Notes under the pieces: model-generated
What the model was told of the DNA's origin: nothing
The model's database searches: none
The model's input: the letters and a program-made list of their open reading frames with translations, nothing else
Origin: an uncultured Pedobacter sp.
Lineage (GTDB): Bacteria; Bacteroidota; Bacteroidia; Sphingobacteriales; Sphingobacteriaceae
Assembly: GCF_913776295.1 (NCBI RefSeq)
Contig: NZ_CAJYOJ010000008.1
Coordinates: 1 to 57,867 of the forward strand
Reading direction: 5' to 3'
Length of the DNA: 57,867 nt
Position numbers and translations under genes: made by a program
Shown here: positions 44,367 to 52,610 of the stretch, piece by piece
Layout: every line of letters starts with the position of its first letter
Position numbering within the stretch: position 1 is the first letter of the stretch

Positions 44367-45749
44367 ATGAAACATTATGACGCGATAATTATTGGAGCGG
44401 GACAAGCCGGTGTACCGTTAGCTAAAAAACTTGCTGAGGCTGGTAAAAAAACAGTGCTTATTGAAAAGAGATTTGTTGGCGGTACCTGTATCAACGATGG
44501 CTGTACACCAACCAAGGCGATGATTGCTTCTGCGAAGGCCGTGTACCAGGCCAAAAAGGCTTCCGAATTAGGTGTCGAAATTGGTGATGTTAAAATTGAT
44601 TTCAAGAAGATCATTCGGCGTAAAGATGATATTGTAGATCAGTTTAGGTCGTCATCAGAAAAAGGGATTAACGAAACCAAAGGACTCAGGCTTATTTTTG
44701 GAACGGCAAAGTTCAGCGCTGAAAAAGAATTGACCATTGCCCTTAACAACGGTGGTGAAGAAAAAATCACCGGCGATTGGATTTTTATTAATACCGGTGC
44801 GAAAACGGCCATTCCTGATATAACAGGATTGGATCAAATAGATTATCTTACCTCAACAACAATTTTAGACATAGAAAACATTCCGGAGCATTTAGTGGTC
44901 ATAGGTGGCAACTATATCGGGTTGGAGTTTGGGCAAATGTTTAACCGCTTCGGCAGTAAAGTTACCATTTTGGAAAAGTCGAAGGGTATATTGGCTAAGG
45001 AAGATGAAGATGTTTCCTCAGCGCTAACTGAAATCTTAACTGACGAAAAGATAGCTATCGTTACAGATGTGGAGTTTGATAAAATCAGTCAGGATAAAAA
45101 ACAGCTCCATATTTCACTTCATTCAGGTAAAGCCAAAAAGAACATTGCGGCAAGCCATATCCTTATTGCAGCAGGGCGGATACCGCAAACCGCTGCATTA
45201 GGACTTGAAAAATGTGGCGTCAAATTGGATGATAAGGGCCATGTGGTGGTGAATGAAAAACTGGAAACCAATATTAAGGGAATTTATGCCTTAGGAGATG
45301 TAAAAGGTGGTCCTGCTTTTACGCATATTGCCTATAACGATTATACTATTGTTTACCGTAACTTGATAGAAAGGACAACATATTCTATTGAGGACCGTCC
45401 AGTGCCGTATTGCATGTTTACTGATCCACAACTCGGCAGGATCGGTATCTCGGAAAAGGAAGCGAGAGAAAAGAAATTGAATTACAAAGTTGCCATGATT
45501 CCGATGTCGCAGGTGGCACGCGGCATTGAAACCAACGAAACTTTGGGCTTAATGAAGGCGGTTGTAGATCCGGATACGAAAAAGATTTTGGGAGCGGCTA
45601 TTCTGGCGTCAGAAGGTGGGGAGATTATGTCTGTATTACAAATGGCGATGGAAGGCGGTATTACTTATGATAGGATCAGGTATTGTGTTTTTGCTCATCC
45701 TACCTATACCGAATCGCTGAATAATTTATTTATGAAACTCGATAAATAA
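44367..45749 (+). CDS. Mercuric-reductase-like flavoprotein disulfide reductase (class I pyridine nucleotide oxidoreductase)
   Basis: 460 residues from ATG 44367 (a TTG directly before it is the alternative start). FAD-binding GAGQAG near 10-15; redox-active CINDGC with Cys41 and Cys46 in GGTCINDGCTPTKA; NAD(P)-binding VVIGGNYIGLEFGQ; second FAD motif IYALGDVKGGPAFTH; C-terminal HPTYTE with the His444/Glu449 base pair typical of the family. It lacks the N-terminal metal-binding domain and the C-terminal vicinal cysteines of true mercuric reductases. It is 1 bp from the ABC ATPase gene and heads the ergothioneine operon, so a role in reducing an oxidised thiol or thione such as ergothioneine disulfide is an attractive inference. 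Confidence 0.88.
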   Translation: MKHYDAIIIGAGQAGVPLAKKLAEAGKKTVLIEKRFVGGTCINDGCTPTKAMIASAKAVYQAKKASELGVEIGDVKIDFKKIIRRKDDIVDQFRSSSEKGINETKGLRLIFGTAKFSAEKELTIALNNGGEEKITGDWIFINTGAKTAIPDITGLDQIDYLTSTTILDIENIPEHLVVIGGNYIGLEFGQMFNRFGSKVTILEKSKGILAKEDEDVSSALTEILTDEKIAIVTDVEFDKISQDKKQLHISLHSGKAKKNIAASHILIAAGRIPQTAALGLEKCGVKLDDKGHVVVNEKLETNIKGIYALGDVKGGPAFTHIAYNDYTIVYRNLIERTTYSIEDRPVPYCMFTDPQLGRIGISEKEAREKKLNYKVAMIPMSQVARGIETNETLGLMKAVVDPDTKKILGAAILASEGGEIMSVLQMAMEGGITYDRIRYCVFAHPTYTESLNNLFMKLDK

Positions 45750-45750
45750 T

Positions 45751-46710
45751 ATGATCGAATTAAAAGAGATAAGCAAGAAATTTGGAGATACCCAGGCGGT
45801 AAAGCAAGTCTCTTTTAGTGTGGCCAAAGCAGAAACATTGGTGTTACTGGGCGCGAGTGGCTGTGGTAAAACCACTACTTTAAAAATGGTCAACCGTTTG
45901 ATTGAACCTGATTCAGGGCAGATTTTGATTAATAAGCAAGATATTATCGCTCAGAATCCTGATGTGCTGCGCAGGGGAATAGGCTATGTCATGCAGAATA
46001 TCGGGCTTTTTCCGCATTATACCATAGCCGGTAATATTGCACTGGTGCCAAAACTATTAAGGTGGGATAAGGCAAAAATCAAAAGCCGGACACAGGAACT
46101 GATTAAAAAACTACATCTTCCTGAAAGCATCCTGGCCATGTATCCCCACGAATTAAGTGGCGGACAGCAACAACGTGTTGGCCTGGCGCGTGCCTTAATT
46201 ACAGATCCACCGGTACTATTGATGGATGAGCCATTTGGAGCCCTCGATAACGTTACGCGGACCAGTATCCAGAAAGAGTTTAAAGCGTTAGAGGAGTTGA
46301 AAAGGAAAACCATTGTGATGGTAACACATGATGTTCAGGAAGCTTTTGAACTCGCAGACCGGATCTGTTTGATGGATAAGGGGGAGGTGGTTCAGATCGG
46401 TACACCAAAAGAATTATTGTACCATCCCATAAATGATGTAGTAAAGAATTTCCTTGCCGGACAAAGGCTGGTGCTGGAATTTAAGGTCACTAATATCCAG
46501 GATATTTGGTATTATTTACCTGAAGGAATAGTTTATCATGAAGAAACGGTCAATGCTGATTTAAGTATTTGGGAGGCTATGGAATTATTGCGAAATAAGG
46601 ATAGGTCTGAGCTTTTTGTATGTGGAGCAGGTAAAATAGTCAAATCCATCAATTTCGAGCAGTTAACTAAAGGATTTAACCAGTACCAAAACGCGCAGCA
46701 GCATGAATGA
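45751..46710 (+). CDS. ABC transporter ATPase of the glycine-betaine/OpuCA-EgtV type
   Basis: 319 residues. Walker A GASGCGKTT (about 33-41), Q-loop, signature LSGGQQQRVGLARAL, Walker B VLLMDEPFGALD and the H-loop VMVTHD are all present. The C-terminal ~80 residues look like a single degenerate CBS-type domain (DLSIWEAMELLRNKDRSELF). Family members energise osmoprotectant or, in the EgtUV branch, ergothioneine import. It overlaps the permease/binding-protein gene by 8 bp and sits directly upstream of egtB-egtD, which favours ergothioneine or hercynine over glycine betaine (inference). Confidence 0.9.
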   Translation: MIELKEISKKFGDTQAVKQVSFSVAKAETLVLLGASGCGKTTTLKMVNRLIEPDSGQILINKQDIIAQNPDVLRRGIGYVMQNIGLFPHYTIAGNIALVPKLLRWDKAKIKSRTQELIKKLHLPESILAMYPHELSGGQQQRVGLARALITDPPVLLMDEPFGALDNVTRTSIQKEFKALEELKRKTIVMVTHDVQEAFELADRICLMDKGEVVQIGTPKELLYHPINDVVKNFLAGQRLVLEFKVTNIQDIWYYLPEGIVYHEETVNADLSIWEAMELLRNKDRSELFVCGAGKIVKSINFEQLTKGFNQYQNAQQHE

Positions 46711-48274
46711 GCAACATCAAACCTTGTGGCAATTTATGTCGGGGCAGTCTGATAAATTGTTCAGCCAAACCCTGCAACATGTAGGTCTGACCTTTATTTC
46801 GTTAATTCTCGCTATCATCATCGGTTTACCATTAGGCTTACTGATTGCGAGAAAGCGGAAACTTTCCGGAATGATTCTAGGTATTGCTGGTGTATTGCAA
46901 ACCATTCCAAGTATTGCCTTATTGGGCTTTATGATTCCTGTTTTGGGCATTGGTGCCAAACCAGCTATCGTGGCACTGCTGATTTATGCTTTGCTGCCGA
47001 TTATCCGGAATACTTATACTGGCATTATCGGCATTGATTTGCCCGTTAAAGAGGCCGCCAGGGCCATGGGAATGAGTAAAAGGCAGGTTTTATTAAAAGT
47101 GGAGTTGCCCCTTGCCATGCCGGTTATTTTAGCAGGTATCCGCACTGCCACCGTGATTAATGTAGGCGTAGCCACGCTGGCCTCGTTTATTGCTGCAGGT
47201 GGCCTGGGCGAATTTATTTTTGGCGGCATTTCGCTCAATAATACCAATATGATTCTGGCAGGAGCCATTCCTGCCGCTTTACTGGCAATTATACTTGATG
47301 CAGTACTGTCCCTTATTCAAAATATGGACATTAGGAAGCTGAGGAAGGTTTTGTACATCCTTCCTATAGTGATTTTGCTTTTAGGTGGATTTTATATCTT
47401 ACCTTCTGCGTATGGAGCTTCTTTAACCGCTGGATTTACACCGGAATTTATGGGCAGGCAGGATGGAGACTTAGGACTGAAATCAGTTTACGGTTTAAAA
47501 ATCCATACCATCGTAATCAGCGATGCGGTGATGTATAAGGCTGCTTACGCTAAAGAACTGGATGTCATCAGCGGTTACTCTACCGACGGACGTTTAAAAG
47601 CTTTCGACCTGAAAATTTTAAAAGACGATAAGAATATTTTTCCACCTTATTATGCTGCACCCATTGTTCGCGATGAAGCTTTAAAACAATTTCCCGATCT
47701 GGAAAAAACTTTAAATCTGCTCGCCGGTAAAATTACGGATTCGATCATGACTGATCTGAATTACAGGACAGATTATCTTCATCAACAGCCGGAACGGGTG
47801 GCTAAGGACTTCCTGATCAGCAAGGGCTTGTATAAAGCGCCCAAAAGTGGACATCAGGGCACGGTAAGGATCGGTTCAAAGATTTTCGGAGAGCAATATA
47901 TTTTAGCCGAAATCTACAGCATGTTGATTAAAGGTTATACCGCTTATGATGTCGCCACTAAAACCGGATTGGGTGGAACAAAAATCTGTTTTGATGCACT
48001 GCTGAACAATCAGATCGACTTTTATCCCGAATACACCGGCACAGGCCTTTTGGTTTTATTACAGCCAAATCCAAAAGTTGCAAAAGAAATGGCTCAGGAT
48101 AAAGAAAAAACATACCGTTATGTAAGCGCAGCGTTTGAGAAAAAGTTTAAAATCAAATGGCTCAAGCCTATCGGTTTCAATAATTCATATGCCTTAATGA
48201 TGCGGCAAAAACAATCAAAAGAACTGAATGTTAATAGCATTACAGACCTTAAAAACTACCTCGATAAAAATTAA
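46703..48274 (+). CDS. Fused ABC permease and circularly permuted substrate-binding protein (EgtU/OpuBC-like)
   Basis: 523 residues. Residues about 15-215 are the permease domain (GLPLGLLIARK; motif AARAMGMSKRQVLLKVELPLA), then one more helix (about 217-236) leads out to the binding domain. In OpuBC-type proteins the order is IGSK, PEYTGTG, DLK, then EFxxRxDG, STDGR, FPPY. Here the order is GFTPEFMGRQDG (244-255), STDGR (293-297), FPPYYAAP, then VRIGSK (388-393), PEYTGTG (442-448) and ITDLKN near the C-terminus. The two halves are swapped, a circular permutation broken in the hinge after DLK. Fusions of this kind are known for ergothioneine importers (EgtU) of Gram-positive bacteria and Helicobacter; the permuted order is what stands out. 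Overlaps egtB by one base. Confidence 0.9.
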   Translation: MNEQHQTLWQFMSGQSDKLFSQTLQHVGLTFISLILAIIIGLPLGLLIARKRKLSGMILGIAGVLQTIPSIALLGFMIPVLGIGAKPAIVALLIYALLPIIRNTYTGIIGIDLPVKEAARAMGMSKRQVLLKVELPLAMPVILAGIRTATVINVGVATLASFIAAGGLGEFIFGGISLNNTNMILAGAIPAALLAIILDAVLSLIQNMDIRKLRKVLYILPIVILLLGGFYILPSAYGASLTAGFTPEFMGRQDGDLGLKSVYGLKIHTIVISDAVMYKAAYAKELDVISGYSTDGRLKAFDLKILKDDKNIFPPYYAAPIVRDEALKQFPDLEKTLNLLAGKITDSIMTDLNYRTDYLHQQPERVAKDFLISKGLYKAPKSGHQGTVRIGSKIFGEQYILAEIYSMLIKGYTAYDVATKTGLGGTKICFDALLNNQIDFYPEYTGTGLLVLLQPNPKVAKEMAQDKEKTYRYVSAAFEKKFKIKWLKPIGFNNSYALMMRQKQSKELNVNSITDLKNYLDKN

Positions 48275-49422
48275 TGACATTAGTAGAAGAATACTTACAG
48301 ATTAGGAAATATTCCGAACAGGTTTGTGAACCTTTACAAACTGAAGACTACGTGGTACAACCGGTTGTAGATGTGAGTCCGCCCAAATGGCATTTAGGAC
48401 ACACCACCTGGTTTTTTGAAACTTTTATATTAAAGCCATTTTCGGATAATTATCAGATATATAACGATGATTATAATTTCGTATTTAATAGTTATTACGA
48501 AACCGTAGGCAATCGGGTAATCCGCACTGATCGAGGCAATTTAAGTCGTCCAAGTGTGAGTGAAATTTATCAATACCGGGCTTATGTAGATACCGCTATG
48601 GTAAATTTTTTAAGTACAAACTTAAAAGATGAGGTTAGGGAACTGTTGGTTCTGGGCTTTAATCACGAGCAGCAGCACCAGGAATTGTTGTTAACCGATA
48701 TTAAATATATTCTAGGGAATAATCCATTATTTCCGGTTTATGTTAAAGGCAAAGAAGAAATCTTAACGATTAAAGATGAACCAGGTTGGATTAATATTCC
48801 GGCAGGAGTTTATCAAATTGGACACGAAGGAACTGGTTTTTGCTTCGATAACGAACTCAACAGACATCAGGTTTATCTGCAAGATTTTGCCATCAGTAAT
48901 ACATTGGTAAGCAATGCCGAATTTTTGGAATTTATCCGTGCAGGTGGGTATGAAAATTTTAGTTACTGGCATTCCGAGGGTCGGGATTGGGTAAAAAACA
49001 ATCACGTTAAATCACCCATGTACTGGCATTTAATCAATGAAGAATGGTTTAATTATACCCTGGGCGGACTTGTACCAATTGATTTAAGTGCACCGGTAAG
49101 TCATATCAGCTATTATGAAGCTTATGCCTATGCGGGATGGAAAGGCATGCGTTTGCCTACCGAATTTGAATGGGAGGTGGCTGCAAAAAAATATAATTGG
49201 GGCGAAAGATGGGAGTGGACGGAGAGTGCCTACCTTCCTTATCCTGGTTTTAGTAAGGCACCGGGCGCAATAGGAGAATACAATGGCAAATTTATGGTCA
49301 ATCAAAAAGTACTTCGGGGGGCTTCCGTCGCTACCCCGCAAAATCATTCACGCATTACTTATCGAAACTTCTTTCATCCACATTTAAGATGGCAATATAC
49401 GGGCATACGCCTGGTAAAATAA
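48274..49422 (+). CDS. egtB: Ergothioneine biosynthesis sulfoxide synthase EgtB
   Basis: 382 residues. The N-terminal DinB-like helical domain carries the iron ligands: His43 in WHLGHTTWFFE, and His131 and His135 in NHEQQHQE. The C-terminal FGE-sulfatase-like domain (about 170-382) includes WINIPAGVYQIGHEG, GMRLPTEFEWEVAA and the closing RGASVATPQNHSRITYRNFF and RWQYTGIRL. Reaction: non-haem-iron, oxygen-dependent C-S bond formation between hercynine and a thiol. No egtA or egtC is nearby, so direct use of cysteine, as known for some bacterial EgtB forms, is likely. Starts on the last base of the transporter stop and is followed 7 bp later by egtD. Confidence 0.94.
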   Translation: MTLVEEYLQIRKYSEQVCEPLQTEDYVVQPVVDVSPPKWHLGHTTWFFETFILKPFSDNYQIYNDDYNFVFNSYYETVGNRVIRTDRGNLSRPSVSEIYQYRAYVDTAMVNFLSTNLKDEVRELLVLGFNHEQQHQELLLTDIKYILGNNPLFPVYVKGKEEILTIKDEPGWINIPAGVYQIGHEGTGFCFDNELNRHQVYLQDFAISNTLVSNAEFLEFIRAGGYENFSYWHSEGRDWVKNNHVKSPMYWHLINEEWFNYTLGGLVPIDLSAPVSHISYYEAYAYAGWKGMRLPTEFEWEVAAKKYNWGERWEWTESAYLPYPGFSKAPGAIGEYNGKFMVNQKVLRGASVATPQNHSRITYRNFFHPHLRWQYTGIRLVK

Positions 49423-49429
49423 AATCAAT

Positions 49430-50404
49430 ATGAGCACAACTACTATCGAAATACCAATTGATAACAAAACGCAGTTTCTTCAGGAAACCTTAGCAGGACT
49501 ACAATCTGAACCTAAATTTATGCTTTCCAAGTATTTTTACGATGCTGCCGGCGACCGCATATTTCAGCAGATTATGGAAATGGAAGAGTATTATCTAACC
49601 AATGCGGAGATGGATATCCTCCAAAACCAGTCAGCACAACTTTTGCAAGCTATATCTGCGGATGGGACAGCTTTCGATTTGATTGAATTGGGCGCAGGAG
49701 ACGCTACCAAGTCCATCCATTTGTTAAAAGCTTTGTTGGATGCACAAATGGAGTTCAGCTATTTTCCTATTGATATTTCGGAACACGTTATTTCTGATCT
49801 GGAAGAAAATCTGCCTAAAAAACTTCCTGCATTGGATATGACAGGATTAAACGGCGATTATTTTGATATGCTGCAGAAGGCTACAGAATTGTCTGACCGC
49901 AGAAAAGTTGTGCTGTTTATGGGGGCAAATATCGGTAATATGAGTGTTGCCGAGGCAGAAAGCTTCTGTTTTTCGCTTAAGCAATTGCTTTCTCCAGATG
50001 ATCTGCTCATCATCGGCTTCGACCTCAAAAAGAATCCGCAACAGATTTTAGCCGCCTATAATGATAAAGGTGGAATTACCAGATCTTTCAACCTAAATCT
50101 GCTTCAGCGCATCAATAAAGAACTAGACGGTGATTTCAACATAGATCAATTTGAACATTACGCCAGTTACGATCCGGCATCTGGTGCCTGTAAAAGTTAC
50201 CTCATCAGTTTAAAAAATCAGGTAGTAAATATTGGCCACCATGTGATTCATTTTGCCGAAAATGAATATATTTTCATGGAAATCTCACAAAAGTATTCTT
50301 TAGCAGATATTGATCAGCTCTCAACAAAAACAGGTTTTAAACCCCTTCAACGCTTTTTTGATCAAAAACAATTGTTTGTAGACGCCATTTGGCAGGTTGA
50401 TTAA
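49430..50404 (+). CDS. egtD: L-histidine N-alpha-trimethyltransferase EgtD
   Basis: 324 residues, the family's usual length. SAM-binding ELGAGDATKS (86-95) and the DIS motif in YFPIDISEHV; the characteristic FMGANIGNMSVAEAESF corresponds to GSTIGN in mycobacterial EgtD. The N-terminal FMLSKYFYDAAGDRIFQQIM and EEYYLTNAE stretches belong to the substrate-binding part. It methylates histidine three times to hercynine, the substrate of EgtB encoded just upstream. Separate egtD and egtB genes favour ergothioneine over ovothiol, whose OvoA fuses a methyltransferase. Confidence 0.94.
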   Translation: MSTTTIEIPIDNKTQFLQETLAGLQSEPKFMLSKYFYDAAGDRIFQQIMEMEEYYLTNAEMDILQNQSAQLLQAISADGTAFDLIELGAGDATKSIHLLKALLDAQMEFSYFPIDISEHVISDLEENLPKKLPALDMTGLNGDYFDMLQKATELSDRRKVVLFMGANIGNMSVAEAESFCFSLKQLLSPDDLLIIGFDLKKNPQQILAAYNDKGGITRSFNLNLLQRINKELDGDFNIDQFEHYASYDPASGACKSYLISLKNQVVNIGHHVIHFAENEYIFMEISQKYSLADIDQLSTKTGFKPLQRFFDQKQLFVDAIWQVD

Positions 50405-51474
50405 TTCCTGCCATCCAAAATTGCAAGCAGCTGGTTTAAATCTGCTTCCGTATTGTAAAAATGAAAGGAAATCCGGGTACCTGCTCCCCTTGGTGAGCAG
50501 AGAATTTTTGCAGCAGCTAGTCGATCTACCATGTTTTGATCCAGCATCATACTCATAATGGTAGACTGATACTTTCTACGGAGCATCCAATCGGGGACTA
50601 ATCCTCTCGCATTTAATGCTAATCTTGCCTGGTTGCTGATCGTTTGCGTAGTTTTTTCAATGTAATCGAAACCCATTGCGCCAAGATCATTTAAACTTTC
50701 GTTTAAGGTACCAAAGTTTAGGGTATCTAAATGCCCGGGTTCGAAACACATGGATAAATGATCTTTTCCTTTTAAAAATGGTGCCGACGGTAGGTCTGCC
50801 AATTTATTTTTTGCATATATCGCATCTTTCATCTGATCAGATAGCATCACATAACCGTTTCCGTATCCGGCCAAAAGCCATTTATATCCACTGCCAATTA
50901 ACGCATCTAAGCCCGATTTCTCAAAATCAAAGGTAGTAGTACCTAAAAACTGAGTACCATCTCCAACCAATAAAAGATCAGGATAAGTAGCTTTTATTTT
51001 TTTGATAAAATCTTCATCCATTCTCAGGCCGCTGATATATTGTACCATGCTAAAGGCCAAAATGGTTGGTTTAAATTTTTCAACAGCTTTAAGGATATTT
51101 TCTTCAAGCTTTTCATCAATCGTAACACTATGATAATCAAAGCCCATGCTCATGATGGGGTAACTTACTGAAGGGTATTCTTCCTCTAAAATCAAAAAAC
51201 GCTGATGCCTGTCTAATCCATTTAATAAAATGTTGAAGCCCAGCGAAAAATTCTGAACGAGATAAGTATTTTCAGGCTTTGAGCCAAAGTGTTTTGCGAT
51301 ATTATTTCGAAGATCGGTAATAAGAGACATACTTTCCATTTTGAAAACGCTTCCGGAGGCCATAAACGCTTCATCATGTTGCATCCGCCATTCAGCTAAG
51401 CTAGTGGATAAAACACCTGAATTGGCAGTATTGAGGTAGGTATATTCTTTAAGGATGGGGAAAGATAGCTTCAT
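50401..51474 (-). CDS. PLP-dependent aminotransferase class V / cysteine-desulfurase-like enzyme (EgtE candidate)
   Basis: 357 residues. NTANSGVLS at the start, cofactor Asp172 in VGDGTQFLG and PLP lysine Lys198 in GSGYKWLLAGYG place it in the class V family. The gene is convergent with egtD, and the two coding ends overlap by 4 bp. In other bacteria EgtE, a class V PLP enzyme, cleaves the C-S bond of the hercynyl-cysteine sulfoxide made by EgtB. Position and family make this the natural EgtE candidate, but it is transcribed separately and a cysteine desulfurase or kynureninase-like role is possible. Confidence 0.8.
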   Translation of the reverse strand: MKLSFPILKEYTYLNTANSGVLSTSLAEWRMQHDEAFMASGSVFKMESMSLITDLRNNIAKHFGSKPENTYLVQNFSLGFNILLNGLDRHQRFLILEEEYPSVSYPIMSMGFDYHSVTIDEKLEENILKAVEKFKPTILAFSMVQYISGLRMDEDFIKKIKATYPDLLLVGDGTQFLGTTTFDFEKSGLDALIGSGYKWLLAGYGNGYVMLSDQMKDAIYAKNKLADLPSAPFLKGKDHLSMCFEPGHLDTLNFGTLNESLNDLGAMGFDYIEKTTQTISNQARLALNARGLVPDWMLRRKYQSTIMSMMLDQNMVDRLAAAKILCSPRGAGTRISFHFYNTEADLNQLLAILDGRN

Positions 51475-51586
51475 GCCCCCAAATTAAATAAATTGCGTGT
51501 TAAAAATAAACACTTCCGCATCCAAAAATAACTTTTATACAAACCGATTAGAATGAGTATTGTTGTTTTATAAACAGGTATGCATT

Positions 51587-52066
51587 ATGGAAAATGAAAC
51601 TGCAATATTGGTTACTGAATTAAAAAAGCTTTTAAACGGAGGTGGAGCACATATAGGGTTTAAGGATGCTGTAACCGGTCTGCCTTTTAATCTCCTGGGC
51701 GAAAGGCCTTATCATTTGCCATACAGTATCTGGCAACTGGCAGAACATATCAGAATCGCTCAATGGGATATGCTGGAATTTAGTAAGGATGGAACCCATC
51801 AATCGCCAAAATGGCCTGATGGATATTGGCCGAAAGAACCGGCGCCCAAAGATGAAGCAACCTGGAGTAACACATTAAGGCAAATCGACGATGATCTCCA
51901 GGCATTTATAGCATTTTTGGAATCATCCAACCTATACGATAAGATACCGCATGGCGATGGGCAGCGTATATTAACTGAAGCTTTACAGATTGCAGATCAC
52001 AATGCTTATCATATTGCCGAAATTGTTGTCGTAAGGCGTTTGTTGGGTGCCTGGAAAAATGAGTAA
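51587..52066 (+). CDS. DinB-family metal-dependent protein
   Basis: 159 residues from ATG 51587; an in-frame ATG at 51560 would add nine residues of poor fit. Four-helix-bundle DinB pattern with candidate metal ligands His in QLAEHIRIAQWD and two His in ADHNAYHIAEI. Family members include thiol-dependent S-transferases using bacillithiol or mycothiol, but many are uncharacterised. It is adjacent to the ergothioneine genes and shares the EgtB N-terminal fold; a functional link is speculation. Confidence 0.8.
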   Translation: MENETAILVTELKKLLNGGGAHIGFKDAVTGLPFNLLGERPYHLPYSIWQLAEHIRIAQWDMLEFSKDGTHQSPKWPDGYWPKEPAPKDEATWSNTLRQIDDDLQAFIAFLESSNLYDKIPHGDGQRILTEALQIADHNAYHIAEIVVVRRLLGAWKNE

Positions 52067-52167
52067 TAATTAATCCCGTTGAGGCCTTTATCTGCCTCCA
52101 GCAAAATTTATCATCAATAGGCTACTGGCTAAATTCACATTTCTTTTTTACAAATAAATAATAAGTT

Positions 52168-52551
52168 ATGTTACAAAACTCAAAAGCATTCAGCTCATTT
52201 TCTGTAGATGATGTACAGCAGGCAAAAGAATTCTATCAGGGTGTATTGGGCCTCGAAGTGAAAGATCACCCAATGGGAGTGATTGAGGTGTCGGTATCCG
52301 GATCATCGAATATACTCCTTTACCCAAAACCTAATCATGTTCCCGCAACCTTTACAGTGCTTAATTTTCCGGTCGAAAATATAGAACAAACAGTTGATGC
52401 ACTGATCGCTAAAGGTGTGAAGTTTGAAATTTATAATCAGGAATCAATCAAAACCGATCAAAAAGGTATTTCGCGTGGAAACGGCGGACCAGCTATTGCC
52501 TGGTTCAGGGATCCGGCCGGTAATATTTTGTCTGTTCTGGAGACGTCCTAA
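52168..52551 (+). CDS. VOC (glyoxalase/bleomycin-resistance) superfamily protein
   Basis: 127 residues with a single pair of beta-alpha-beta-beta-beta modules: [21 protein letters not shown] and, at the end, [15 protein letters not shown], where the Glu is the usual metal ligand. Cytoplasmic. Fold clear; the reaction cannot be assigned. Confidence 0.85.
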   Translation: MLQNSKAFSSFSVDDVQQAKEFYQGVLGLEVKDHPMGVIEVSVSGSSNILLYPKPNHVPATFTVLNFPVENIEQTVDALIAKGVKFEIYNQESIKTDQKGISRGNGGPAIAWFRDPAGNILSVLETS

Positions 52552-52560
52552 GCTCAGTCA

Positions 52561-52610
52561 GACTCCAGAAGTTGGCAAAGCGCAAGGGCATAGCGCAAAC
52601 TTCGGAGGTC
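52561..52610. terminator. Bidirectional hairpin between VOC gene and ackA
   Basis: GACTCCAGAAGTT (52561-52573) faces AACTTCGGAGGTC (52598-52610), pairing with one bulge, with internal GCGC/GCGC words. It sits between two convergent genes, directly beyond the ackA stop on the minus strand. Confidence 0.6.

Noticed and set aside
44367..45749. Annotation as a true mercuric reductase
   Set aside because: No N-terminal heavy-metal domain, no C-terminal Cys pair and no mer genes nearby; only the reductase core matches.
45751..48274. Annotation as a glycine-betaine/osmoprotectant importer
   Set aside because: The family is shared with EgtUV importers, and the operon context with egtB-egtD favours ergothioneine or a related betaine; the family name alone does not settle the ligand.
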